Positions 54,465-63,587 of a stretch of 64,000 nucleotides of DNA are shown in pieces. The notes under the pieces were generated by a model. The model was not told the origin of the DNA and did no database searches. It was given only the letters and a program-made list of their open reading frames with translations. Source of the stretch: Alphaproteobacteria bacterium (GTDB lineage Bacteria > Pseudomonadota > Alphaproteobacteria > Micavibrionales > Micavibrionaceae); assembly GCA_030432025.1 (NCBI GenBank), contig JAUIIA010000001.1:124001-188000 (forward strand). Direction: 5' to 3'. Numbering within the stretch: position 1 is the stretch's first letter; each line of letters starts with the position of its first letter. Made by a program: the position numbers and the translations under genes.

Positions 54465-56563
54465 CACCGATAAGCGCACAAAGCCTCAGCCTGCATTTCT
54501 CCCCGTTGATCGACACGCAATTCATTATCGTGCTCGCGGTGTTAGGTGGTCTCAGCATCTTGCTGAAAATATTCAGCATCAAAAAGCTGCCGCTTTTCCG
54601 CCTGCTTACTTTTGCAGCTTTCATTTTCATGCTCAGCGGTCCGTCCATTCATGAGGAACAACGCGAGGGCGTGACCAGCATCGCCGCAGTCATTATCGAC
54701 GAGAGTGCCAGCCAGAGCTTTGGTGATCGCGCCGGACGCACGGAACAGGCATTGCAGCATATAGAACGCTCATTGGGTGAACTGGACCGTATTGAAATGC
54801 GCGTTATCAGAGGCCCCAGAGACGGCAAGCTTGCCAGCCGCACCAACCTGTTTGCGACACTGGAGGAAACTTTCGCCGATGTCCCTGAAAGCCGCCGTGC
54901 AGGCGTGTTTATTATCACGGACGGGCAAGTCCACGATATGCCCCCAGCCGACGCTTTGGAGGACCGATACGGCCCCGTGCATGTGCTGCTGAACGGTGAG
55001 AAGAACGAGGTGGACCGTCGTATCGTGCTGACCAATGCGCCCGCTTACGGCATTGTCGGGCAGGATATTCGCATCGAATTTAAAATCGAGGATAACGGCA
55101 CGAATAACCCGAACGCCATTACCTATGTCACATTGCGTCGCGGTGACGGCACCACGCAAAGACGCGCCGTGCGTGTGGGCGAGATACAGAACATGACCTT
55201 GCCCGTTGAGCACGCAGGGCAAAATGTATTTGCGATGACCGTCGACACGTTGCCGAACGAACTGACAGAGCGTAACAACAGTGTCGCAATTGACTTCCAA
55301 GGTGTTCGTGACCGCTTGCGGGTATTGCTCGTGAGCGGTAAGCCACACGCGGGCGGACGGACATGGCGTGACTTGTTGAAAGCTGACCCAAGTGTTGACC
55401 TCGTCCACTTCACCATTTTGCGTGAACCCGACAAGATCGACGCCACTCCGCAACGCGAGATGTCGTTGATCGCCTTCCCGTTCCGAGAATTGTTCGAACT
55501 CAAGCTCTATGATTTTGACCTGATCATTTTTGACCGTTACCGCGTGAACCGTATTCTGCCCGATCATTATTTCAAAAACATATCCCGTTATGTCGAAGAA
55601 GGCGGCGCGTTTCTGGAGGCCAGCGGCCCGGCCTTTGCAGGTGAGGATTCAATCTTCTATACGGGTCTGCGCGGCATCTTGCCCGCCCAACCCACGGGTG
55701 AAGTTCTAAACCAGAGTTATGTACCCAGCATCAGCGAACGCGGCCTTGGCCACCCCGTTACACGGGCGTTGCAATGGACACCACAGGCATCGAGTGAAAA
55801 CTCCTCCAGCTGGGGGCAATGGAATCGACAGATAGGCTTAAGCAGCGTTACCGGCGATGTTCTGATGACGGGCGTGCGCGAGCAGCCTCTGCTCGTGCTT
55901 AAGCGCATTGAAGAAGGCCGTGTCGCGCAAATCGCCAGTGACCACATATGGCTTTGGGCGCGGGGCTATGACGGCGGCGGCCCGCACGCTGAATTGCTGC
56001 GCCGTACCGTGCACTGGTTGATGAAGGAGCCGGAGCTGGATGAACAGGCGCTGGATGTGAAAGTCGATGGGCAAACCCTGATTATTCAGCGTGCAGCATA
56101 TGAGCGCGAGGAAGACATCGTCACGATGACCAAACCGTCCGGCGAGGAAGAAGAGCTGACCATGGCGCCGAATAGCAACGGGGTTTTGGAAAAGCTTCAT
56201 CGGGCCAAAGAAACAGGAATTTACAAATTTGCCACGCAAGACGGGAAATTGCGGTATGTGGTTGTCGGAGAAGTCGATCCGCCGGAGTTCCGTAATGTTT
56301 TGGCAAGTGAGGATGTGCTCGAACCCTTACCTGAACTATCCGAAGGCGGCATGCTCTGGCTTGCTGATGAAGCCGCACCCGATATACGCCTGAAGACAAA
56401 CGGTCCTTTTGCAGGCCGCGGCTGGCTGGCGGTGGAAAACACCAACGCCTATGCCGTAACAGGCGCCACAGAAAAGCCATTCCTGCCGCTATGGGCTTCT
56501 CTGCTGATCCTGTTATCACTCACGATCGCGACATGGTTTTTTGAAGGGCGGAAAGCCGTTTAA
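54461..56563 (+). CDS. membrane-anchored VWA-like/glutamine-amidotransferase-like protein
   Basis: This 700-residue protein has two N-terminal membrane helices (about 18-36 and 44-62), a VWA-like region starting IAAVIIDESASQSFGDRAG (about 74-92), a beta-sandwich middle and an amidotransferase-like domain starting LRVLLVSGKPHAGGRTWRDL (about 286-305). One C-terminal helix (about 674-695) closes the protein. The predicted cysteine nucleophile of amidotransferases is not seen, so it is probably structural. It is the last gene of the moxR operon and converges on the LuxR regulator with a 4-bp overlap. Confidence 0.92.
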   Translation: MTPISAQSLSLHFSPLIDTQFIIVLAVLGGLSILLKIFSIKKLPLFRLLTFAAFIFMLSGPSIHEEQREGVTSIAAVIIDESASQSFGDRAGRTEQALQHIERSLGELDRIEMRVIRGPRDGKLASRTNLFATLEETFADVPESRRAGVFIITDGQVHDMPPADALEDRYGPVHVLLNGEKNEVDRRIVLTNAPAYGIVGQDIRIEFKIEDNGTNNPNAITYVTLRRGDGTTQRRAVRVGEIQNMTLPVEHAGQNVFAMTVDTLPNELTERNNSVAIDFQGVRDRLRVLLVSGKPHAGGRTWRDLLKADPSVDLVHFTILREPDKIDATPQREMSLIAFPFRELFELKLYDFDLIIFDRYRVNRILPDHYFKNISRYVEEGGAFLEASGPAFAGEDSIFYTGLRGILPAQPTGEVLNQSYVPSISERGLGHPVTRALQWTPQASSENSSSWGQWNRQIGLSSVTGDVLMTGVREQPLLVLKRIEEGRVAQIASDHIWLWARGYDGGGPHAELLRRTVHWLMKEPELDEQALDVKVDGQTLIIQRAAYEREEDIVTMTKPSGEEEELTMAPNSNGVLEKLHRAKETGIYKFATQDGKLRYVVVGEVDPPEFRNVLASEDVLEPLPELSEGGMLWLADEAAPDIRLKTNGPFAGRGWLAVENTNAYAVTGATEKPFLPLWASLLILLSLTIATWFFEGRKAV

Positions 56564-57279
56564 CCGGTCACGACAGCATCGATTGGTTGTTTCAAGGGAA
56601 TTTGATGATCGCGGGCGATCAAAGCCGCTTGTGTTCTGTTTTTGGCATCCAGTTTTCGACAAATTCCGCGAACATGAAGCTTTACAGTTACCACCTGCAG
56701 ATTGAGCGCACTCGCTATCTCTTTGTTAGAGGCCCCCGTGACTAGATAGAACAGCACATCATGCTCTCTGGGGGTTAAATCGAAATCGTTTCCATCATAA
56801 GAGCTTTGGCTACCGTCACTCATTCCGCCGGCGGCTGAACGTTGTTTGAAAAATCCATCGTCATAATATGCAGGGCGAATATAGCGCGTATCCGGCTCCA
56901 GCGGCACATAGATTTCACCATCTGCTACTGACTGGATCGCCCGTATCAAGGCCCTGCCCGAGAGGGTTTTTGGGAAATATCCCGAGATACCCAAATCCAA
57001 AGCCTGTTGCACGTCTTCATTTTCGGCAACGCCGGACATTAGTGCTACGTTCAGGTCAGGGTAATCTTTACGGATTGTTTTTACGCCATTCAGGCCATGC
57101 ATGCCCGGCATGCGCAAATCAAGAATAAGTAAATCATAGTCGTCGCCCTGCTTTAAAATCTCTTCCGTCTGGTAAAAATCCTTCGCCAGTTCGACCTCCG
57201 CATCGGGGTCGGCTCTGCCGATATATTGAACAAGGGCATCTCGAAACAAAGTATGATCATCAGCAATTAGTAATTTCAT
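56560..57279 (-). CDS. NarL/FixJ-family response regulator
   Basis: This 239-residue regulator has a receiver domain with acidic pocket D7-D8 and phospho-acceptor D54 (LLILDLRMPGM), and K104-region FPKTLSG. A serine-rich linker of about 30 residues follows, then a LuxR-type helix-turn-helix (about 167-230, DLTPREHDVLFYLVTGASNKEIA). No histidine kinase gene is adjacent, so it is an orphan whose partner is elsewhere. Confidence 0.95.
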   Translation of the reverse strand: MKLLIADDHTLFRDALVQYIGRADPDAEVELAKDFYQTEEILKQGDDYDLLILDLRMPGMHGLNGVKTIRKDYPDLNVALMSGVAENEDVQQALDLGISGYFPKTLSGRALIRAIQSVADGEIYVPLEPDTRYIRPAYYDDGFFKQRSAAGGMSDGSQSSYDGNDFDLTPREHDVLFYLVTGASNKEIASALNLQVVTVKLHVRGICRKLDAKNRTQAALIARDHQIPLKQPIDAVVTG

Positions 57280-57412
57280 GAATAGTCTCCTGCGTCACCT
57301 AATACAAAGGCGAATTATTGTTATGCCTTTAGTATAGAATGCGCCGGGACAAAAATTCTTAACGCCACCTTTTTACATATCTACGTATGGTTTTATTTGC
57401 GTTTTTTATAGG

Positions 57413-59428
57413 TCAAAGCTTCCAAGCCACGTGAATCGGGGCTGTTGAGGGCTGTTGCATATTGCGAAGACGTAAACGGTAAACATAGACACCTTCCATT
57501 ACGCGTTGCACGTAATTGCGGGTTTCATAGATCGGCATCAATTCAATCCAGTCAATCCAGTCAATTTCACCTTTTCGGGGGTCTCCGAAGATCTCGATCC
57601 AGCGGTCCACGCGACCCGGACCGGCATTATAAGCGGCAATCGCCATTGGGTAAGCGCCGTCATATCTTTCCAGCATGCGGGACAGATATGTGCTGCCTAA
57701 CAAAACATTGTGTTGAGGGTTAGTCGTCAGCCATGAGGTGTTGTGAGAGATGCCGAGTTTTCCCGCGACCTCGCGTGCCGTTGCAGGCATTAATTGCATC
57801 AAACCTTGGGCTCCGGCCGGACTGCGCGCCTGCGTGTCAAATACGCTTTCCTGCCTGATAATCGCATGTACCAAAGCCCATTCAGTACTCACCGATTGCA
57901 GATACCCCGTCATAACAGGATAAGATTGCGCCGTCAGGAACAATCCTTTTTTCGTGGCCTGTTTCGATATGCGCACAGCGTCATGGACGCGCCCGTCCGC
58001 GAGCGCCAGCTCAGCCGCAAAGCGGTATCCCTTAGCTGTACCGTTATCTTTCACAAACGCATTGAGGAACTGCGTTCCCTCTTTTCTCATGCCTGCTTTC
58101 GCAAACAGACGGCTTGCCTGAATAAGCTCGGCCTTGGTGAAGTTTGCCTTGTCCTGATCGGTCAAAGTCGGCGCGCGAACACCGGGTAAGGTTCCTGTGA
58201 TTCCTATGTGCGATCCTGCCATTTGCCCATAGAAGGTCGTGGAGAATTTGGAGGCCTTATCGAACCATTGCAGGCTGATATTCGTATCGAACCTTTCAGC
58301 AGCCCTGCCCGCCCAGTATGATCCGCGTGAGCGGCTGATCGGTGTAGAAACATTGGCATAGAGTGCTTCGAAATGTTGCAGGGCTTCTGTCGGTTTGTTG
58401 ACGAAACGCAGCGCCAGCCAACCCGCAACCCATTGTGCCTGTGCATATTCGAACCCGCCCGGTTCCTGAATATGGTTTTTCGCCAGATTATAGGCTTGGG
58501 CGAATTGTTTTCTCTCCAGCAAACGACGAATAAGAATATGCCGTTCCCGCCACCAGCCCTTACGGTTTTGTACACGCTTCAGGCCCTTAGCCATATTGAG
58601 GATTTCAATCGCGCCGCTATCGAGGTTGTTGCGTCTGCGCCACCTCAAACGCTCATAGAGCAAGCCCGGGTCATTCTGCAGGTTCGCCGGAACAGCCGCG
58701 ATAAGTCCGTTTACGCTCTTTTTCTCATCACTCAGGGCAATGCGAGCATTGGCAAGTTGCGCATAACCATTACCCAGAACGCCAGCCAAGGCTTTCGCGT
58801 TTTTATCATGACCGCGAAACAGCATGGCATCGAAGCGGTCCATGTGCGCATCGCGGGTAAGATACCCTTTATATTTGCCGTAGAGACGCTTTTGATCATC
58901 ACGGGACAGGCTGGTTTTCGCCCACCATTTGGCAATAAATTGCTTCGCTTCACCCTGTCGCCCTACGATCAGCAACGCCTGCATAAAGCGGTCTGCGCCA
59001 TCGGCGGTTTGCGGTTCGAAATCCCTGAACCATGCTACAACCTCGTCATCGGTCAGGTCGTTTGGCATGTCGCGCTCGGCTTTTCTGATCAAGCTGCTGA
59101 TTTGCGGCCATTCGGGGTTTGCGCGAATAAACTGGGCCAAGCGCGCAAAGTTTTGATACTCACCGCGTCGCGTAAAAAGCAGCCAGTAATAAATCTTTGC
59201 GGCCAACGGATCTTTGGCATTGGCAATGACATTGCGGGCAAGCCCCCACTGGTTTTGCGCAATCAGTTGCAGTCCCCTGACCGTCTCGGTTTGTGCGCGC
59301 AACGTCTGCATGCGGTTTACAGGGCTATCAATCGCCATAGATGTCTGGGAAGACGTCAATAACAGCAATATGGTGAGAACGCCGATTTTCTTGCTTATTG
59401 TCGGTGAAATCGATAGAGTACCCGTCAC
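57413..59428 (-). CDS. slt: soluble lytic murein transglycosylase
   Basis: The protein ends with a lysozyme-like SLT domain (WALVHAIIRQESVFDTQARSPAGAQGLMQLMPATA), whose catalytic glutamate is in RQESVF, and an AAYNAGPGRVDRWIE segment. The long helical superhelix before it is typical of Slt70. I place the start near 59428 (a GTG before SISPTISKKIGVLTILLLL), because this gives a signal peptide ending SMA and avoids dapA. The start codon itself is uncertain. The frame further upstream runs antisense to dapA and is not likely to be translated. Confidence 0.92.
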   Translation of the reverse strand: MTGTLSISPTISKKIGVLTILLLLTSSQTSMAIDSPVNRMQTLRAQTETVRGLQLIAQNQWGLARNVIANAKDPLAAKIYYWLLFTRRGEYQNFARLAQFIRANPEWPQISSLIRKAERDMPNDLTDDEVVAWFRDFEPQTADGADRFMQALLIVGRQGEAKQFIAKWWAKTSLSRDDQKRLYGKYKGYLTRDAHMDRFDAMLFRGHDKNAKALAGVLGNGYAQLANARIALSDEKKSVNGLIAAVPANLQNDPGLLYERLRWRRRNNLDSGAIEILNMAKGLKRVQNRKGWWRERHILIRRLLERKQFAQAYNLAKNHIQEPGGFEYAQAQWVAGWLALRFVNKPTEALQHFEALYANVSTPISRSRGSYWAGRAAERFDTNISLQWFDKASKFSTTFYGQMAGSHIGITGTLPGVRAPTLTDQDKANFTKAELIQASRLFAKAGMRKEGTQFLNAFVKDNGTAKGYRFAAELALADGRVHDAVRISKQATKKGLFLTAQSYPVMTGYLQSVSTEWALVHAIIRQESVFDTQARSPAGAQGLMQLMPATAREVAGKLGISHNTSWLTTNPQHNVLLGSTYLSRMLERYDGAYPMAIAAYNAGPGRVDRWIEIFGDPRKGEIDWIDWIELMPIYETRNYVQRVMEGVYVYRLRLRNMQQPSTAPIHVAWKL

Positions 59429-59458
59429 TTTGGATAACAGAAGATATAGAGATTTGAG

Positions 59459-60355
59459 ATGTTTAAAGGTTCCATACCCGCGCTGATTACCCCGTTCAAG
59501 AACGGCGAGATTGATTGGCCCGCGTTTGAAAAATTTGTTGAATGGCAAATCGAGCAAGGCTCGCACGCTGTGGTGCCTTGTGGAACTACTGGTGAATCGC
59601 CGACAGTATCGCATGATGAACATATGGCTATAGTTCAGAGATGCGCCGATGTGGTCAAGAAAAGAATTCCCGTAATTGCCGGAACGGGCTCGAATTCCAC
59701 AAGTGAAGCGATCGAGCTGACCCAGCACGCCAAAGATGCGGGCGCGGATGCCGCTTTGATTGTCACCCCATATTATAATAAGCCGACGCAAGACGGCATG
59801 TACGCTCACTTCAAAGCCATTCATGATGCCGTATCTATTCCTATTGTTGTTTACAACATTCCCGGCCGCTGTGTGATTGACATGAATAACGAGACCTTGG
59901 CCGAGTTGGCCAAGTTGCCCAACATTATCGGTGTAAAGGATGCGACAGGCGACCTAACTCGTCCGCTTGAGCTTGCGCGTCTTGCAGGCAAGGACTTCTG
60001 CCAGCTTTCCGGTGATGACATTACGGCTGCTGCGTTTCTGGCGCAGGGCGGTCACGGCGTGATCTCCGTAGTTGCCAACGTTGCGCCGAAAATGTGCGCC
60101 GACATGCAAAACGCATGGGAAGCGGGCGACATGGACACGTTTGAAACTTTGCGTGACAAGCTTGCTCCGCTCGGGGCTGATCTGTTCTGTGAGAGTAATC
60201 CCGCCCCCGTAAAATACGCCGCTAGCGTTATGGGCATCTGTAGCGACGAAGTCAGATTACCATTACTGCCCGCGAGCAAGACTGCTCGTGCAAAAGTTGA
60301 TACGGCTATGGAGTATGCCGGCATAGGGGCTGATTCCAAAGCCTCGGCTGCCTAG
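59459..60355 (+). CDS. dapA: 4-hydroxy-tetrahydrodipicolinate synthase
   Basis: This 298-residue class I aldolase condenses pyruvate with aspartate semialdehyde in lysine and diaminopimelate synthesis. The Schiff-base lysine is K160 in GVKDATGD, the catalytic tyrosine Y132 in VVYNIPGR, and the GTTGES loop lies at 42-47. The length is standard. It starts 31 bp from the divergent slt start and is followed by smpB after 14 bp. Confidence 0.97.
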   Translation: MFKGSIPALITPFKNGEIDWPAFEKFVEWQIEQGSHAVVPCGTTGESPTVSHDEHMAIVQRCADVVKKRIPVIAGTGSNSTSEAIELTQHAKDAGADAALIVTPYYNKPTQDGMYAHFKAIHDAVSIPIVVYNIPGRCVIDMNNETLAELAKLPNIIGVKDATGDLTRPLELARLAGKDFCQLSGDDITAAAFLAQGGHGVISVVANVAPKMCADMQNAWEAGDMDTFETLRDKLAPLGADLFCESNPAPVKYAASVMGICSDEVRLPLLPASKTARAKVDTAMEYAGIGADSKASAA

Positions 60356-60369
60356 ACGTCAGTAATCCA

Positions 60370-60879
60370 GTGTCAAAAAAATCAGATAAAAAGAAATCAA
60401 GGCTACTCTCAACCAACGCCGATGTGGTTGTGAACAAAAAGGCACGCCATGATTATGCGCTGGAAGATAAGTTCGAAGCAGGGATCGCTCTGGTCGGCAC
60501 AGAAGTCAAAGCCCTGCGTCACGGTCAAGGCAATATCAAGGAAGCCTATGTCGGGCCGAAGGACGGGCCGAACGGCTCGGAAATCTGGATATTTAATGCG
60601 CATATATCCGAATATCAGCAGGCAGGCCAAGCCATGCAGCACGAGCCTACGCGCCCACGGAAATTGCTTCTACATAAGCGCGAGGTTGATAAACTTCTCG
60701 GTGCTGTTAGCCGTCAGGGCTATACGATTATCCCCACACGGCTTTACTTCAATGCGCGCGGGATAGCCAAGCTAGAAATCGCGTTGGCAAAAGGTAAGCA
60801 GGCACATGACAAACGCGAAACAGTGAAAAAGCGTGACTGGGACAAGCAAAAAGCACGCATCATGCGCGAAAAAGGCTAA
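60370..60879 (+). CDS. smpB: SsrA-binding protein
   Basis: This 169-residue protein starts with GTG at 60370. It has the SmpB core [29 protein letters not shown], the [15 protein letters not shown] segment and the C-terminal basic tail [22 protein letters not shown]. It binds tmRNA to rescue stalled ribosomes. The adjacency to dapA is usual in alphaproteobacteria. No tmRNA gene is in the window. Confidence 0.97.
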   Translation: MSKKSDKKKSRLLSTNADVVVNKKARHDYALEDKFEAGIALVGTEVKALRHGQGNIKEAYVGPKDGPNGSEIWIFNAHISEYQQAGQAMQHEPTRPRKLLLHKREVDKLLGAVSRQGYTIIPTRLYFNARGIAKLEIALAKGKQAHDKRETVKKRDWDKQKARIMREKG

Positions 60880-60903
60880 GCCTGCGCATCGGGGATTTAC
60901 CTC

Positions 60904-61254
60904 ATGAACATATTATATGGTTTTCTAATTCTGGTCGGGTTGCAGCTTTTCGGAGATTTGCTGTCCCATACCTTCTCGCTGCCTGTTCCCGGTGCAGTGA
61001 TCGGCATGCTGATTATGCTTGCTATACTTTTCATCCGCAAAACAGTTGACGAGCCGATCGCGGTCACAGCTGACGGCCTCATCAAATATATCGGATTGCT
61101 GTTCGTACCGGCAGGCGCAGGCATAAGCGTTTATCTGGGCTTGATTGCCGACCAATGGATCGTGATTTTGGCAGCGTCCTTTGGTTCGACATTTCTGACA
61201 CTGCTAAGCTGCGCGTGGCTTTTCCGTTTGCTGTCGAAAAACGGGGAGGCTTAA
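60904..61254 (+). CDS. CidA/LrgA family membrane protein
   Basis: This 116-residue holin-like protein has four hydrophobic helices and the family segments LYGFLILVGLQLFGDLLS and PVPGAVIGMLIMLAILF (about 27-43), and GLLFVPAGAGISVYLGLI (about 62-79). The family regulates murein hydrolase activity or exports small organic acids. It is followed immediately by the LrgB-like partner. Confidence 0.92.
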   Translation: MNILYGFLILVGLQLFGDLLSHTFSLPVPGAVIGMLIMLAILFIRKTVDEPIAVTADGLIKYIGLLFVPAGAGISVYLGLIADQWIVILAASFGSTFLTLLSCAWLFRLLSKNGEA

Positions 61255-61256
61255 AC

Positions 61257-61955
61257 ATCGATTTCCTGCTGACACACCCATTAACATCCCTGTTTGTTGT
61301 ACTTGGCAGCTTTGCTGCCGTTAGTGCCTTACAGAAAAAAGTCGGAGGGCACGCCGCGCTCAACCCTGTTATCTGGTCCATCATTATATGTGTCGTGTTT
61401 ATCCGTATCTCCGGAATTTCGTATGACACCTTTATGAATGGTGCGGCGCCTGTCCATTTCCTCCTCGGGCCTGTAACAGTGGCATTGGCCATCCCCTTAT
61501 ATCGTTTGGCTAGCATGATCAAACAGGATGCGCGGGCTTTGTTGATCGCGATTGGTTTTGCGTGCCTGTTCTCAGCTTTTAGCGCCATGGGCATAGCAGC
61601 GGCACTGATGGCCAGTGAAGAACTCAGACTGGCTGTTACATCCAAATCCGTAACCGCGCCGATTGCCATTGAAATAGCACGAAAAATAGGAACACCTGAA
61701 TCGCTCGCGGTTCTGTTTGTTTTTGCGACAAATATTCCATGGCTTTTATTCACGGGCGTGTTCTTCAAGATCGGAAACATTAAAGGTGAGCGGGAACAAG
61801 GGCTCACGCTTGGTACGGTGTGTCACGGTTTGGGCGTTGCGCGCGCGTTCCAAATTAGTGAGAAAGCCGGGACATATAGTGTTATAGGCATGAGCGTTAT
61901 GGGTATCTTGTCCGGCCTTTTGCTCCCTATTCTCATTCTAACGTTCTTTAAGTAA
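61257..61955 (+). CDS. LrgB/CidB family membrane protein, start codon uncertain
   Basis: About 233 residues with eight or so hydrophobic helices and the LrgB landmarks NPVIWSIIICVVF, LGPVTVALAIPLYRL, SKSVTAPIAIEIA (about 140-152) and GHGIGTARA-like CHGLGVARAFQISEKAG. The expected N-terminus (IDFLLTHPLTSLFVVLG) has no ATG, GTG or TTG at the right place. A strong GGGGAGG lies 8 bp before an ATC at 61257, which I mark as the provisional start. An in-frame GTG at 61215 or ATG at 61155 lie inside the LrgA gene. Confidence 0.85.
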   Translation: MDFLLTHPLTSLFVVLGSFAAVSALQKKVGGHAALNPVIWSIIICVVFIRISGISYDTFMNGAAPVHFLLGPVTVALAIPLYRLASMIKQDARALLIAIGFACLFSAFSAMGIAAALMASEELRLAVTSKSVTAPIAIEIARKIGTPESLAVLFVFATNIPWLLFTGVFFKIGNIKGEREQGLTLGTVCHGLGVARAFQISEKAGTYSVIGMSVMGILSGLLLPILILTFFK

Positions 61956-62049
61956 CTCTCCCTGATGTTTAAGGCTTTTATTTGACGGCCATGTCGTCAA
62001 TATGCTCATGTGTTTTTAGAAGTTGAACACATTAACGGAGAGACTGCGT

Positions 62050-62253
62050 ATGGGACTGGAAGATAAAAAGCCCGGCGAATTACAACAAACATTTGCGCCA
62101 GCAGATAGCGGGCGGGAGAGAGGCCATTCCGCCAAGGCGTTGCAACTGGCAAGGCTGAGAGAACGGCAAGCGGCCAGCGATAGATGGGAAGCCCAGATCG
62201 AAAGAGCAGAAGGACGTTCAATGTCCTGGACGAATAGAGACTACGATATTTAA
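62050..62253 (+). CDS. hypothetical 67-residue protein
   Basis: The start ATG 62050 (MGLEDKKPGELQQ) has GGAGAG at 7-8 bp; another ATG nine codons upstream has no ribosome site. The protein is hydrophilic, with a basic/acidic helical middle (ALQLARLRERQAASDRWEAQIERAEGR) and ends in WTNRDYDI. I do not recognise a family. It ends just before the bidirectional terminator shared with recA. Confidence 0.65.
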   Translation: MGLEDKKPGELQQTFAPADSGRERGHSAKALQLARLRERQAASDRWEAQIERAEGRSMSWTNRDYDI

Positions 62254-62268
62254 TATCGGCAAAAAAAA

Positions 62269-62287
62269 GGGCCCGCTAGACGGGCCC
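62269..62287. terminator. bidirectional terminator between the small gene and recA
   Basis: GGGCCCG (62269-62275) and CGGGCCC (62281-62287) pair perfectly around the loop CTAGA. AAAAAAAA precedes and ATTTATTTT follows, so U-runs form on both strands. It serves both the plus-strand small gene and the minus-strand recA. Confidence 0.92.
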
Positions 62288-62295
62288 GATTTATT

Positions 62296-63435
62296 TTAAG
62301 AAGCTTTCTTCTTAGCATCTTCCTTCTTATCACCTTTTTCATCCTCGACAGGAACCAGATCGGGACTACTGTCATTTTCAGGACCTGTTAGCATATCTTC
62401 CGCAATCAAGCCGGCATTCGCGCGGATTTGCTTTTCAAGCTTTTCAGCAAGCTCGGGGTTTTCACGTAAGAAGTTTTTAGAATTCTCACGTCCCTGCCCT
62501 ATACGTTGGTCGTCATAAGAGAACCACGCGCCGGATTTCTCAACCAGGTTGGCGGCAACACCGAGGTCGAGCAATTCACCCATTTTCGAGATACCTTCGC
62601 CATACATGATGTCGAATTCAACCTGACGGAATGGCGGAGCCATTTTGTTCTTTACGACTTTGACACGGGTCTGGTTACCGACCACTTCATCCTTATCCTT
62701 GATCGCACCGATACGGCGGATATCCAAGCGAACGGATGAGTAGAATTTCAAAGCGTTACCACCCGTTGTCGTTTCGGGAGAACCGAACATCACACCGATC
62801 TTCATACGGATCTGGTTGATGAAAATCACAATGGTTTTCGAACGGTTGATTGAACCTGTCAGTTTACGCAAGGCTTGAGACATTAAACGGGCTTGCAGAC
62901 CGACATGAGTATCGCCCATCTCGCCCTCGAGTTCGGCACGAGGCACAAGAGCGGCCACGGAGTCGACTACCAGCACATCCAGCGCACCAGAACGTACGAG
63001 CGTGTCAGCAATTTCAAGCGCTTGCTCACCCGCATCAGGCTGGGAGATTAAAAGTTCATCAACATTCACGCCGAGTTTTTTCGCGTAAGTCGGGTCAAGG
63101 GCATGTTCCGCATCAACGATGGCGCATGTGCCGCCCGTTTTTTGTGCTTCAGCAATAACATGCAAGGCCAGTGTTGTTTTACCTGAACTTTCAGGTCCGT
63201 AGACCTCCACAATACGACCGCGTGGCAAACCGCCGATCCCCAGACCAATATCCAACCCCAAGGAGCCTGTTGAAACAGACTCAACCTGTATCGGGTTTTG
63301 TTCCCCGTTGAGTTTCATGATCGATCCTTTACCGAAGGCGCGTTCGATTTGCGAAAGGGCGGCATCAAGGGCTTGCTGTTTTTCTTTGGAATTTTGAGTC
63401 ATATCAGAATCTTTTTTCATTGGTGTTACGGACAT
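62296..63435 (-). CDS. recA: recombinase A
   Basis: I choose ATG 63435 ([10 protein letters not shown]), which follows a GAGGAGG site; an upstream in-frame ATG at 63459 would include that site. The 379-residue protein has Walker [10 protein letters not shown] (80-88), [26 protein letters not shown] and the [19 protein letters not shown] loop. The C-terminal tail is acidic and then lysine rich. It forms filaments for homologous repair and triggers LexA cleavage. A LexA box sits upstream. Confidence 0.98.
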   Translation of the reverse strand: MSVTPMKKDSDMTQNSKEKQQALDAALSQIERAFGKGSIMKLNGEQNPIQVESVSTGSLGLDIGLGIGGLPRGRIVEVYGPESSGKTTLALHVIAEAQKTGGTCAIVDAEHALDPTYAKKLGVNVDELLISQPDAGEQALEIADTLVRSGALDVLVVDSVAALVPRAELEGEMGDTHVGLQARLMSQALRKLTGSINRSKTIVIFINQIRMKIGVMFGSPETTTGGNALKFYSSVRLDIRRIGAIKDKDEVVGNQTRVKVVKNKMAPPFRQVEFDIMYGEGISKMGELLDLGVAANLVEKSGAWFSYDDQRIGQGRENSKNFLRENPELAEKLEKQIRANAGLIAEDMLTGPENDSSPDLVPVEDEKGDKKEDAKKKAS

Positions 63436-63559
63436 TTCAGGCCTCCTCTTTATTGGCATAGATTCGCTGTGCGCGCAATGAATGGCAGGGAACGACTAGG
63501 CGTTATCTTTAATATCTGGAATCAGGATGTACCATTTTTGTTCTCACGTCAAACAAAAA

Positions 63560-63574
63560 GAACAAAAAAAGAAC
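63560..63574 (-). promoter_or_regulatory. LexA (SOS) box upstream of recA
   Basis: GAAC, seven A, GAAC at 63560-63574 (GTTC-N7-GTTC on the coding strand) matches the alphaproteobacterial LexA consensus exactly. It lies 125 bp before the recA start and just after the cckA stop. recA should therefore be SOS-induced. Confidence 0.85.
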
Positions 63575-63587
63575 TTTAATTGATAAA

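Noticed and set aside
59429-59824. N-terminal extension of the slt frame
   Set aside because: It overlaps dapA in antisense. The slt signal peptide begins after position 59428, so the extension is not needed.
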